DNA of 64,000 bases, taken from NCBI GenBank assembly GCA_028826165.1, contig JAPDFW010000004.1:38350-102349 (forward strand), in the 5' to 3' direction. How positions within the stretch are numbered: the first letter of the stretch is position 1; the number at the start of each line of letters is the position of its first letter. Of this stretch, positions 35,484 through 46,977 are shown piece after piece. Origin of the DNA: Anaeramoeba ignava. Taxonomy: Eukaryota; Metamonada; Anaeramoebidae. A program made the translations under genes and the position numbers. Under the pieces are notes generated by a model. It searched no databases, was not told the origin of the DNA, and saw only the letters and a program-made list of their open reading frames with translations.

Positions 35484-38400
35484 ATGCCTTTGTATCTTAT
35501 TGGTTTAGGTTTAGGTGATTTAAAAGATATTACTGTTCGTGGTTTTGAATTAGTTCGTGAAAGTGATTTTGTTTTTTTAGAAATTTATACTTCACTTCTT
35601 TCTTCTGTAACTCGTGAAGAAATGGTAATTTAATTTATAAATATATCCAAAAATATATTTAATTTACAAATAATATTTAATTTATAAATATATTTAATTT
35701 ATAAATATATCTAATTTATAAATATATCTAATTTATAAATATATTTAATTCAAAAATATATTTAATTCAAAAATATATTTAATTCAAAAATATATCTAAT
35801 TTATAAATAAATTTAATTTATAAATATATTTAATTTACAAATATATTTAATTCAAAAATAAATTTAATTTACAAATATATCTAATTTATAAATATATTTA
35901 ATTTATAAATATATTTAATTTATAAATATATTTAATTTATAAATAAATTTAATTTATAAATAATATTCACAAATATATTTAATTTATAAATAATATTCAA
36001 AAATATATTTAATTTATAAATAATTCAAAAATATATTTAATTTAAAAATATATTTAATTTAAAAATATATTTAATTCAAAAATATATTTAATTTATAAAT
36101 ATATTTAATTCAAAAAATATATTTAATTCAAAAATATATTTAATTTATAAATATATTTAATTCAAAAATATATTTAATTCAAAAATATATTTAATTTATA
36201 AATATATTCAATTTATAAATATATTCAATTCAAAAATAAATTTAATTTATAAATATATTTAATTCATAAATATATTTAATTTATAAATATATCTAATTCA
36301 CAAATATATTTAATTCACAAATATATTCAATTTAAAAATATATTCAATTTACAAATATATTTAATTCATAAATATATTTAATTTATAAATATATTTAATT
36401 TATAAATATATCTAATTTATAAATAATATTTAATTTATAAATAAATTTAATTTATAAATATATTTAATTCACAAAATATATTTAATTTATAAATAATATT
36501 TAATTTATAAATAAATTTAATTTATAAATATATTTAATTCACAAATATATTTAATTTATAAATATATTTAATTTATAAATAATATTTAATTTACAAATAT
36601 ATTTAATTTACAAATATATTTAATTTATAAATATATTTAATTTATAAATATATTTAATTCACAAATATATTTAATTTATAAATATATTTAATTTACAAAT
36701 AAATTTAATTCACAAATATATTTAATTTACAAATAAATTTAATTCACAAATAAATTTAATTCAAAAATATATTTAATTTATAAATATATTTAATTTACAA
36801 ATATATTTAATTTATAAATATATTTAATTTATAAATATATCTAATTCACAAATATATTTAATTTACAAATAATTCAAAAATATATTTAATTCACAAATAT
36901 ATCTAATTCAAAAATATATTTAATTTATAAATATATCTAATTCACAAATATATTTAATTTACAAATAATTCAAAAATATATTTAATTCACAAATATATTT
37001 AATTCAAAGATATATTTAATTTATAAATATATTTAATTCACAAATATATTTAATTTAAAAATATATTTAATTTAAAAATATATTTAATTTAAAAATATAT
37101 TTAATTTATAAATATATTTAATTCAAAGATATATTTAATTTATAAATATATTTAATTCACAAATATATTTAATTTAAAAATATATTTAATTTATAAATAT
37201 ATTTAATTCACAAATATATTTAATTTATAAATATATTTAATTCAAAAATAAATTTAATTTACAAATATATTTAATTTACAAATAATTCAAAATATATTTA
37301 ATTTACAAATAATTCAAAAATAAATTTAATTTACAAATAAATTTAATTTACAAATATATTTAATTTACAAATAATTCAAAAATATATTTAATTTAAAAAT
37401 ATATTTAATTCACAAATATATTTAATTCATCGATATATTTAATTTACAAATATATTTAATTCATAAATATATTCAAAAATATATTTAATTTACAAATATA
37501 TTTAATTTACAAATATATTTAATTCAAAAATATATTTAATTCAAAGATATATTTAATTCATAAATATATTTAATTTACAAATATATTTAATTCAAAAATA
37601 AATTTAATTTACAAATAAATTTAATTTACAAATATATTTAATTTATAAATATATTCATAAATATATTTAATTTACAAATATATTTAATTTATAAATAAAT
37701 TTAATTTACAAATATATTTAATTTACAAATAATTCAAAAATATATTTAATTTACAAATATATTTAATTCACAAAATATATTTAATTTATAAATATATCTA
37801 ATTCATAAATATATCTAATTTATAAATATATTTAATTCATAAATATATTTAATTTACAAATATATTTAATTCATAAATATATTTAATTCACAAATATATT
37901 TAATTTACAAATATATTTAATTCAAAAATATATTTAATTCACAAATATATTTAATTCATAAATATATTTAATTCAAAAATATATTTAATTTACAAATATA
38001 TTTAATTCACAAATATATTTAATTCATAAATATATCTAATTTACAAATATATTCAATTCATAAATATATTTAATTCAAAAATATATTTAATTCACAAATA
38101 TATTTAATTCATAAATATATTTAATTTATAAATATATTCAATTTATAAATATATTTAATTTATAAATATATTTAATTTATAAATAAATTTAATTTATAAA
38201 TATATCTAATTTATAAATATATTTAATTCATAAATATATTTAATTCAAAAATATATTTAATTCAAAAATAAATTTAATTTACAAATATGTTCAATTTATA
38301 AATAATATTTAATTTATAAATATATTTAATTTATAAATAATATTTAATTTATAAATAATATTTAATTTATAAATATATTTAATTTATAAATAATATTTAA

Positions 38401-39454
38401 TTTATAAATATATTTAATTTATAAATAATATTTAATTTATAAATATATTTAATTTATAAATAAATTTAATTTATAAATATATTTAATTTACAAATATATT
38501 TAATTTATAAATATATTTAATTCATAAATATATTTAATTCATAAATATATTTAATTTACAAATATATTTAATTTACAAATATGTTCAATTTATAAATAAT
38601 ATTTAATTTATAAATATATTTAATTTATAAATAATATTTAATTTATAAATAATATTTAATTTATAAATATATTTAATTTATAAATAATATTTAATTTATA
38701 AATAATATTTAATTTATAAATATAGGAAAAATTTTTTCAAAATAAAATAATTGAAGCGGATCGAGATTTAGTAGAAAGTAACTCTGACGAAATACTTGAG
38801 AAAGCAAAGAATCACAAAGTATCATTTCTTGTAGTAGGGGATCCATTTTCAGCAACAACACACATGGATTTATATTTACGAGCAAAAAAAGAAGGAATCG
38901 AAGTAACAGTAGTTCATAACAGTTCAATATTAACAGCAGTTGGAAGCTGTGGATTGCAGCTATATAACTTCGGACAAACAGTATCAATCCCTTTTTTTAC
39001 ACCAACTTGGAGACCAGATTCTTTTTATGATAAAATTGTTGCTAATTCAAATTTGGGATTTCATACTTTATGTTTATTAGATATAAAAGTTCGCGAACAA
39101 TCAGTTGAAAATTTATTAAAAGGAAATAAAATTTATGAACCGCCTCGTTTTATGTCTATAAATCAAGCTATTGAACAACTTCTTGAAATCGAAGAATATA
39201 AAAAAACTGGTGTTTGTTCTCCTGATTCTTTTGCTGTTGGTTTGGCTCGTGTTGGTTCTAATTCTCAAATTATTAAATTCGCTAAACTTAGTCTTTTGAA
39301 ATCTTTTGATTTTGGAAAAGAATTACATTCTTTGATTATTGTCGGTAAAACTCATCCTGTTGAAGATGAAGCTTTAGAATTTTTTAAATTAGTGGATTTA
39401 GATGAAAAATTAGATGAAAAATTAGATGAAAAATCAAATGAAAATCAAAATTAA
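35484..39454 (+). CDS. DPH5: Diphthine methyl ester synthase (289 aa, two exons)
   Basis: S-adenosylmethionine-dependent methyltransferase of diphthamide synthesis on elongation factor 2. Exon 1 (35484-35624) encodes [20 protein letters not shown] and ends REEM. Exon 2 (38726-39454) continues [17 protein letters not shown], then [20 protein letters not shown], the SAM-binding GDPxxATTH block, then [20 protein letters not shown] and [15 protein letters not shown], all typical of eukaryotic and archaeal Dph5. The length matches yeast Dph5 (300 aa). The C-terminus has a short DEKL repeat. The two exons are separated by a 3.1-kb intron that is entirely tandem repeat, the longest in this window. 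Confidence 0.95.
35625..38725. repeat. DPH5 intron: 3.1-kb AATATATTTAATTTATA array
   Basis: Period about 17 bp, with variants in which TTTATA is replaced by TTCAAA, TTCACA or TTTACA, and units of 16-18 bp. It starts within 15 bp of the donor (ATG|GTAATT) and reaches the acceptor (AAATATAG|GAAAAA). AG dinucleotides are nearly absent. Confidence 0.92.
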
Positions 39455-39935
39455 ATTTAAAATAGAAAATCAAAATTAAAATTAAAATCAAAATTAAAAT
39501 CAAAAATGAAATGAAAATTAAATGAAAAATCAAAATCAAAATCAAAATCAAAATCAAAATCAAAATTAAAATTAAAATTAAAATCAAAATTAAATTAAAA
39601 TCAAAATTAAAATTAAAATCAAAACCAAAATTAAAATTAAAATTAAAAATGAAATCAAAAATCAAAATTAAATGAAAAATCAAAAATCAAAATCAAAATT
39701 AAAATTAAAAATCAAAATCAAATGAAAAATCAAAATTAAATGAAAAATCAAAATTAAAATTAAAATCAAAATTAAATTAAAATCAAAATTAAAATTAAAA
39801 ATCAAAATTAAATCAAAAAAATCTTTCTTTATTTAAATGAAATTTCAAAAAAAAAAAATCAAAAAGAAAAATAAATAGATTTTCATTTTGATTTTAACTT
39901 TAAATAAATTTCAACTTGAATTTATTTAATTAAAT
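39455..39935. repeat. Convergent spacer with AAAATC/AAAATT hexamers
   Basis: 39455-39815 consists of AAAATC, AAAATT and AAATGA words continuing the Asp-Glu-Lys codon repeat at the end of DPH5. No gene seen. Confidence 0.7.
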
Positions 39936-41072
39936 TCAAACTCGCTTCTTTTTATTCTCAATACCATTTAAAATCTCAACAGTTTCATTAACCAAAGAAT
40001 CAATAATTTCATCAACTAAAAAATTTTCAACATAAAATTCAGCTTCATTAATAATATTATGATCCAAAAATAGATCTAAAGCAAAAGTCTTCTGAGAAAA
40101 TTCGCGCATATTTTCGTCACTAATAGGATTTGAATAAATAGAATCCAAATCTCGTTGAATTGAATTTCGTAAAGAATCGGGATTTTTTGTTGATCTAAAT
40201 AAAGAACGTGGATATTTTAACTTAAACATTGATGAAATCCATGGATGTTTTTTTGTCTGTTTGCGATGGTTTAATTCTTGATTCCGTTCGTGAACTATTT
40301 CATGTATAACATCTACTACCATTTTTTCTGATGGAGTCTTATTTTCGCTCTTGTCAGTAACTTCAATTATTTCATCGTTAATTTTAAAATTTAACGATCC
40401 AATTATTTTTTCTTTTTGATTTTCTTTTTTATTTTCTTTTTGATTTTCTTGAATTTTTTCTGAATTTATATTTGTTTTATATGGTGTTTGTGGGCTTTGA
40501 TTATTTGATGTTGTTGTTATTTTGTGGACTTCTATTTGTTTTTTTGGATTGAAATTTTGTTTTGAATTTTGGATTTTTTCAATAATTTCAATTGCTGATC
40601 TTTGTATTTCAAGTCTTTGAATTTGAAGAGTATAAAGTGAATTGCGAATTTCCATCAATCGAGTTTTGGATGTTTTTGGAAGTTGTTCAAGAGGTTGAAT
40701 TTTTGATTGGAATTCGGATATTTTTTGAGAAATAGAATTTTGATTTAAATTTTGATTTGAATTTTGATTTGAATTTGAATTTGAATTTGAATTTGAATTT
40801 TGATTTGAATTTGAATTTTGATTTGAATTTTGATTTAAATTTAAATTTGAATTTTGATTTAAATTTGAATTTGAATTTAAATTTTGATTTGAATTTTGAT
40901 TTGAATTTGAATTTGAATTTAGATTTGAATTTAAATTTGAATTTAAATTTGAATTTGAATTTTGATTTGAATTTTGATTTGAATTTGAATTTGAATTTGA
41001 ATTTTGATTCTGATTTTTTTCTATTTGTCTTTTTTGTCTTTTTGAAGATCTAGAAATTAATCGTTTATTCAT
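39936..41072 (-). CDS. Asn/Ser-rich protein of unknown function (378 aa)
   Basis: Single exon. Residues 1-20 are strongly basic (NKRLISRSSKRQKRQIEK) and could be a nuclear signal. Residues 21-115 are Asn-Ser/Asn-Gln/Asn-Leu dipeptides from 12-bp repeats. Residues about 116-170 form a helix or coiled coil (EQLPKTSKTRLMEIRNSL, LQIQRLEIQRSAIEIIEKI). The C-terminal 110 residues are a charged helical part (HPWISSMFKLKYPRSLF, then ALDLFLDHNIINEAEFYVEN) ending in KKKRV. I recognise no family. It shares a 128-bp divergent promoter with the membrane-protein gene to its right. Confidence 0.75.
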   Translation of the reverse strand: MNKRLISRSSKRQKRQIEKNQNQNSNSNSNSNQNSNQNSNSNLNSNLNSNLNSNSNSNQNSNQNLNSNSNLNQNSNLNLNQNSNQNSNSNQNSNSNSNSNSNQNSNQNLNQNSISQKISEFQSKIQPLEQLPKTSKTRLMEIRNSLYTLQIQRLEIQRSAIEIIEKIQNSKQNFNPKKQIEVHKITTTSNNQSPQTPYKTNINSEKIQENQKENKKENQKEKIIGSLNFKINDEIIEVTDKSENKTPSEKMVVDVIHEIVHERNQELNHRKQTKKHPWISSMFKLKYPRSLFRSTKNPDSLRNSIQRDLDSIYSNPISDENMREFSQKTFALDLFLDHNIINEAEFYVENFLVDEIIDSLVNETVEILNGIENKKKRV

Positions 41073-41200
41073 TTTTATTTAAAATTATAATTAAAATAAA
41101 AAGGATAAAAAAAAAATGATAAAAAATATTTTTTGATTTTTTTTCTTTTCATTTTTTTCATTTTTTCTTTGTTTTTTCTTTTTAATTAAATTTAATATAA
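41073..41200. promoter_or_regulatory. 128-bp divergent promoter
   Basis: TTTTCATTTTTTTCATTTTTT at 41145-41165 faces the rightward gene. AAAAAAAATGA at 41106-41119 is the mirror element for the leftward gene. Confidence 0.5.
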
Positions 41201-42497
41201 ATGGCGTAAAATCAAATTTTCTGTTAAATAATTGAATTGAAAAAAAAAAATTGATAAAAAAAATTATTTTTATTTAAATATTTAGAGGTGGAATAGTTTT
41301 CCAATTTATTTGTCAATTAATTTGTACCAGTGCAATTGTAATACCTTCTATGGTTGTTGCATCACAAGATAAAAATTTGGTATTGGATCTAATCATAATT
41401 AAAAATTAAAATTAAAATTTATATTGAAATTAAAACCAAAATCAATATTAAAAATTAAAATCAAAATCAAAATTAAAATCAAAATTAAAATTAAAATTAA
41501 AATTAAAATTAAAACTAAAATTAAAATTAAAATTAAAATTAAAATCAATATTAAAATCAATATTAAAAATTAAAATTAAAATTAAAATTAAAATTAAAAT
41601 TAAAATTAAAATTATAATCAAAATTAAAATTAAAATTAAAACTAATATCAAAAATTTAAAATCAAAATCAAAATCAAAATTAAAATTAAAATTAAAATTA
41701 AAATTAAAATTAAAATTAAAATTAAAATCAAAATCAAAATTAAAATTAAAACTAATATCAAAATTTAAAATCAAAATTAAAATCAAAATTAAAATTAAAA
41801 TTAAAATTAAAAATTAAAATTAATATTAAAATTAAAATTAAAATTAAAACTAAAACTAATATTAAAATTAAAATTCATTTACAAAATTAAAATTAAAATT
41901 AAAATTAAAATTAAAATCAATATTAAAAACTAAAATTCAAAATTAAAATTAAAATTAAATATTAAAATTAAAATCAAAATTAAAATTAAAATTAATATTA
42001 AAATTAAAATTAAAATTAAAATTAAAATTATAATCAAAATAAAAATTAAAACTAAAATTATTAAAATAAATAAAAATAAAAAGACTTGCGAACACCCTCT
42101 TTGGGCTTGGGTTCTTACTTGCAATATAACTTTATTAGGAATGGCAGCAATATATTCACTTGTTTTACTTTGGGATAATCCATCATTTCAAAGAGCAGCA
42201 TCAATAATTTACTTATTAGGAATGCTTTTTATTTTAATTTGGGCAATAATTGGATTAGTTTGGTCAACAGGAGAAAATGTATAAATTCATTTTATCAATT
42301 AAATTTATAAAATTATTAATAAAATTAAATATTAATAGAAAAGTAAATGCGGAAAATTAAGTACAGTTACTCTTGGTGAATCCGCTTTTTTCATATCTTT
42401 TACTGGGTTAATTTGTATTATAATGTGCGTCGGTTTGATTTGCTATCAAAAAGTCCAATTCTTCAAAGATTTCCAAAATCCAAAATTACTTATTTAA
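41201..42497 (+). CDS. Four-helix membrane protein (150 aa) with a 5-nt first coding exon
   Basis: Found by joining exons 41201-41205, 41286-41379, 42084-42278 and 42339-42497; no single open frame reveals it. Exon 1 contributes only ATG GC. Splicing gives MAGGIVFQFICQLIC and phases agree at every junction, ending in TAA. Four hydrophobic segments: GGIVFQFICQLICTSAIVIP, WAWVLTCNITLLGMAAIYSL, ASIIYLLGMLFILIWAIIGL and SAFFISFTGLICIIMCVGLI. The loop between helices 1 and 2 (SQDKNLTCEHPL) and the Cys-bearing loop before helix 4 (TGENKSKCGKL) would lie on one side. The layout recalls small tetraspan proteins, but no tetraspanin CCG motif is present. Family unknown. Confidence 0.8.
41380..42083. 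repeat. Intron 2 of the four-helix gene: AAAATT/AAAATC array
   Basis: About 660 bp of AAAATT hexamers with AAAATC and AATATT interruptions, from about 41400 to 42080. Long frames on the minus strand (Phe-Asn, Ile-Leu runs) are artefacts. Confidence 0.9.
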
Positions 42498-42775
42498 AAA
42501 AAAAAAAAAAGCAAAAAAAAAATTTTTTTTCATTCTCCTTTTTTTTTTTGGAAATTTTAAAACCAAATTCGAAAAACAAAAAATAATTTTCTTCTTTCTA
42601 AATTTATTCTTTCAAATTTTTTTTTTAAAAAAGTAAAAAGCAAAAAAAAAAAAAAGCAAAAAAAATTCTCAATCAATTTAAAAAATGAAAAAAAAAAAGA
42701 TTTGAATTTCTTTTTTTCATTTTTTTTTTTTCATTTAGTCATTTTTTTCTTTTAATCTTATTGTGTTTATTAATA
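42498..42775. other. Spacer with poly-A/T tracts and promoter-like element
   Basis: AAAAAGC words at 42505-42665. TTTTTTTCAT followed by ten or more T at 42711-42735 precedes the next gene. Confidence 0.5.
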
Positions 42776-44252
42776 ATGAAATCAGAAGAAATAATCAAAG
42801 AAGAAGAAACGGAAAATAATAATAACAACAACAATGATAATAACGAAAATCAAGAAGAAAAAAACGAAAATCAAGAAGAAAACGAAAAAAATGAAGAAGA
42901 AAAAATATCATTTCAAATAACATTTCTCAATAACTCTTTGGAGCCCATCTCGCGAGGGGAATTGATGCTCTCAAAAGAGAAACTCCAAATCACAACGGAA
43001 CAAAGCTTTTTCTCATTGAATTTCCCAGAAGTCACGATATCTTTTTCAAAATCAAATCAAAAAGTTGTGAAACTGTCATCAATTTCCTCAATGGATATCG
43101 CGATGATGGTCGCCTTTGACGATTTTGAGACATCGTCTTCATTTGTGGAGGCCTTCCAGAGATTGAGTCATAAGGTGCAAGATGAAAATGTTGAAAAACA
43201 AGGAGCAGAAAAATGGTGTTCGTTCCAAATCCAAATTTTGAACCAACAATTAAAAACAATTGATTCAGGAAATTTGAAATTATATGAAGAGAAGTTGAGC
43301 ATAGAGGGAACAAAAGAGAAATACATGTGCCAAATCGACTCTCATCTACGAGTGCAACGATTTTCACAAGGAAAATCACTGTTCCGTTTTGTTTTTCCAA
43401 AAAAAGCAAAAAAGGGTTTTTGTAATGGCGTTCCTATTGTTCTTGTGGAGTTCTTTTCGGAAGAAGAGGCCTCTTTTTTCCTCAAGAAGTACTCTTCATA
43501 TCTCCAAAAATCTAGGCAAGACCCCAAATCAATGTCGCAAGGAAATGAACAAGTGATCAGAACGCCAAATGTTTTTACAGTCAAAATTCTCGATAATTTT
43601 TTGAATTTTAAAAGAGATGGTCAATTAATTCTTTCTCAAAATGAAATTCGTCTTGTAACTGACCCTTCAATTTCGGAAAAATTCCCTCTTAATAATACTT
43701 TTTCAATTAAGATCCATCCAAAAAATGAAACCGTTTTGAAAATTGAAAATTTAAAAGGAAAATCAAAATGGAAATGCACTTCAAATAGAAGTTTAGTTCA
43801 ATTTGAATCGAAAACAAATTTGGACATTTTTCTTGCGAATTTTCGACAAATTCGATCTGAACAAGCAAAAAGAAGAAGTAAAAAAAGAACAAAAACAAGA
43901 ACAAGAACAAGAACAAGAACAAGAACAAAAACAAAAACAAGAATTGACTTTTAATATCACTTATTTGGATAACAGACTAAATTCAAAATCAAGTGGTCTT
44001 TTCAAAATTTTAACCTCAAAAATTCAATTGTTTTCTGGCCAAAATGTTATTGAGGAATTTTCTTTTCAAGAACCACTTTCTGTTCAAATTCATCCAAAAA
44101 GTGATAAAGTTCTCAAAATTAAAAGTTCAAAAGGTAAAAAAGGTGTTTGTGTTTCTAATCAATCTTTTATTCAATTTAATTCTTCTCAAGAATTAAGAAA
44201 TGGTTTTGAAAATTATAAACAATTTCGTTCTAATTTCCATCAAAAAAAATAA
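42776..44252 (+). CDS. Protein with four PH-like repeats (470 aa)
   Basis: The true ATG is at 42776; the frame is open further upstream only through a TTG. After an N/E-rich acidic leader, the chain repeats a module of about 95 residues of the form F-x-I-x-hydrophobic-L-x-N-x-L, G-x-L-x-hydrophobic, then F-x-hydrophobic-N, then IKIHPKNETVLKIE-type strands: starting at ISFQITFLNNSLEPISRGE, CSFQIQILNQQLKTIDSGN, FTVKILDNFLNFKRDGQ and LTFNITYLDNRLNSKSSG. The strand order recalls PH or GRAM folds; this is inference. The fourth repeat is in another frame. A 64-bp GT-AG intron (43878-43941) restores it in phase (RRK|LTFNITYLD). A base slip in the GAACAA repeat is the alternative. Confidence 0.65.
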
Positions 44253-44660
44253 AAAAAAAAAAAGAAGAACAAAAAAAAAGAAGAACAAAAAGAAGAACAA
44301 AAAAAAAACTTTTTTATTTTTATTTTCTTTTTATTTTTCTTATTTTGACTCAAATAAAAAAAAAATTAGTAATTTTGAAAAAAAGTTTACTAATGAAATA
44401 AAAAAAATTTTTTTTTTAAATTTTTTTTTTCTTTTTTTATTTTCATTTTTTTTTCATTTTCAAATAAAGGTTAGTTTTATAAAAGAAATTATATAAAAAT
44501 AAAAATAAAAATAAAAAAAAACATTTTTGAAATGAAATTTACAACCAAAAACAAAAAAAAACACAAACAAAAAATGATTTAAAAACAAAACAAAACAAAA
44601 TGGAAATTAAAATTTAAAAATTAAAAAATATTCAAAACAAAAACAACAGTTGTCAAAGTC
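44253..44660. other. Spacer upstream of RPS6
   Basis: AAAGAAGAAC repeats (44255-44310), AT-rich sequence, and TTTTCATTTTTTTTTCATTTT at 44441-44461. No gene seen. Confidence 0.5.
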
Positions 44661-45997
44661 ATGAAGATAAACATTGCAAATCCAAGTACAGGACTTCAAA
44701 AAATTATAGAAGTTGAAGAATCAAGAAGATTACAACCTTTTTATGAAAAAAGAATAAGTCAAGAAGTGCCTGGAGATTCATTAGGAGAAGAATATAAAGG
44801 ATATATTTTCAAAATAACAGGAGGAAATGATAAAGAAGGTAAAAAGCATTTTAATTCAAAATTTATATTTATATTTAATTTCAATTTATATTTAATTTAT
44901 ATTTAATTTATATTTAATTTATATTTATATTTAATTTATATTTATATTTATAATTATGTTTAATATTTAATTTATATTTAATTTATATTCAATTTAATTT
45001 CAATTTAATTTATATTTAATTTATATTTATATTTAATTTATATTTATATTTATATTTAATTTATATTTAATTTATATTTAATTTATATTTAATTTATATT
45101 TAATTTATATTTATAATTAATATTTATATTTAATTTATAATTTTAATTTATATTTATATTTCTTTATAATTTATGTTTATATTTATATTTATATTTATAT
45201 TTAATTTATATTTAATTCATATTTAATTCATATTTATATTTATATTTATATTTATATTTATATTTATATTTATATTTATATTTATATTTATATTTATATT
45301 TATATTTAATATTTAATTTATTTTTATATTTATATTTATATTTATATTTATATTTTATATTTAATTTATAAATAAAGGTTTCCCAATGAAACAAGGTATT
45401 CTCGTTCCTCATAGAGTTAGACTTTTACTATCCAAAGGACACAGCTGCTATCGACCAAGAAGAGACGGAGAAAGAAGAAGAAAATCAGTTAGAGGATGCA
45501 TAGTTGGACAAGATTTATCAGTATTAAATTTAGTAGTAGTAAAAAAAGGAGTTGCCGAAATTGAAGGATTAACCGACAGTGTAATTCCCCGAAGATTAGG
45601 GCCAAAAAGAGCAAGCAAAATTCGCAAATTATTTGACTTGAAAAAGTATGATGATGTGAGAAAATATGTTGTTAGAAGAGAAATCCCCCCAAAAATTGAA
45701 GGAGGAAAAACAAGAACAAAAGCCCCAAAAATTCAACGGCTTGTCACACCTGTTGTTCTTCAACGCAAAAGAAGAAGATTGGCTCAAAAAAAAGCAAATA
45801 GACTCAGACACGTTAAACAAATGCAATGGTATAAGAAACTCGTTCAAAGAAGAAACAAAGAAGCTCAGAAAAAAAAAGTTGATCATTTAAAGAAGAAAAA
45901 AGAAAAACTTGCCAAATGGAAAAATTCCCTCAAAGAGAAAAAAAACAATTCAAAAAACAATGACAATCAAATGAAGACAGAACAAAAAAAAAACTAA
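44661..45997 (+). CDS. RPS6: 40S ribosomal protein eS6 (265 aa, two exons)
   Basis: Structural protein of the small ribosomal subunit. Exon 1 (44661-44838) encodes [20 protein letters not shown] and the block [18 protein letters not shown]. Exon 2 (45378-45997) resumes [19 protein letters not shown], the hallmark eS6 sequence, followed by [40 protein letters not shown] and [15 protein letters not shown]. The C-terminal extension is Lys-rich ([18 protein letters not shown]) and lacks the RRRLSSLR site phosphorylated by S6 kinase in animals and plants. The 539-bp intron splits a Gly codon of the universally conserved GGNDKEGF loop. Confidence 0.96.
44839..45377. repeat. RPS6 intron: TTTATATTTAATTTATA array
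   Basis: About 500 bp of TTTATA hexamers alternating with TTTAATTTATA. Same AT-only, AG-poor character as the other intron arrays, with its own motif. Confidence 0.88.
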
Positions 45998-46310
45998 TCG
46001 TTTTTACTTCAAAGATTTTCAATTAAATTTTTAAATTCAATTTTTAAATTCAAATTTTAAATTCAAATTTTTTTTTTGATTAATAGAAGTTTAGATTCTC
46101 TCTTCATTTACTTCTCAAAAACAACAAAAACAAAAACAAAAACAATAACAAAAACAATTTTAATTCAAAATTCTTTCTTTTTTTAATACTTTTTTTTTAA
46201 AATTTTTTAACTTTTCTTCATATTATCTCTTTTTCTTCCTTAATAAAAAAGTTTTAAAAATCATTTATTTTGAAAAGGATTTTGAAAAAGAATTTTGAAA
46301 AAGAATTTAT
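45998..46310. other. 3' flank of RPS6
   Basis: AT-rich, with AAATTCAAATTTT and ACAAAAACAAAA short repeats. No gene seen. Confidence 0.5.
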
Positions 46311-46820
46311 TATTAATATTATTTAATTTTTAATAATAATTTATTTATTATTTTGTAATAAAATTAATTAAGAAATAATTTTAAAAAAGAATTTATTATT
46401 AATATTAAATTAAAATTATTAAAAATAATGAAATAAATTTAAAACAAAAATTGAATAAAATTTTATTTAATTTTTAATTATAATTTATTTATTATTTTGT
46501 AATAAAATTAATTAAGAAATAATTTTAAAAAAGAATTTATTATTAATATTAAATTATTATTATTAAAAATAATGAAATAAATTGATTAAAATATTTTATT
46601 TATTTTTACTAAATTTTTAATTATAATTAATTTATTATTTTGTAATAAAATTAATTAAAAAATAATTTTAAAAAAGAATTTATTATTAATATTAAATTAT
46701 TATTATTAAAAATAAAGAAATAAATTGATTAAAATATTTTATTTATTATTTTATTTAATTTTTAATAATAATTTATTTATTATTTTGTAATAAAATTAAT
46801 TAAGAAATGATTCAAAAAAG
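46311..46820. repeat. Satellite family B, about 144-bp unit, about 3.5 copies
   Basis: The block TAATAAAATTAATTAAGAAAT recurs at about 46355, 46498, 46642 and 46790. Each copy also carries GAATTTATTATTAATATTAAA and ATAATGAAATAAATT. The same family lies at 49320-50240 and 56260-57860. Confidence 0.85.
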
Positions 46821-46924
46821 ATCTAGTTATTGAACTTAATTTTTATTAATTTTTATTTGAATAGCAAAAAAAGAAGAAAATAAGAAAGAAAATTTAGTTA
46901 AAAAACCAAAAGCAAAATTTCAAC

Positions 46925-46946
46925 TTTTTTTTTTTCATTTTTTTTT
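46925..46946 (+). promoter_or_regulatory. T-tract/TCATT/T-tract element before the first FG-GAP gene
   Basis: T11, then CAT, then T9, about 32 bp upstream of the ATG. It is repeated almost exactly upstream of the second FG-GAP gene (50357-50377). Confidence 0.45.
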
Positions 46947-46977
46947 GAAATAATTCCTTAAACAAACAAAGAACAAG

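Noticed and set aside
42761-42775. Upstream start of the PH-like gene (frame opening at 42761)
   Set aside because: That codon is TTG; the first ATG is 42776. Likewise the second FG-GAP gene starts at 50409, not at the TTG at 50376.
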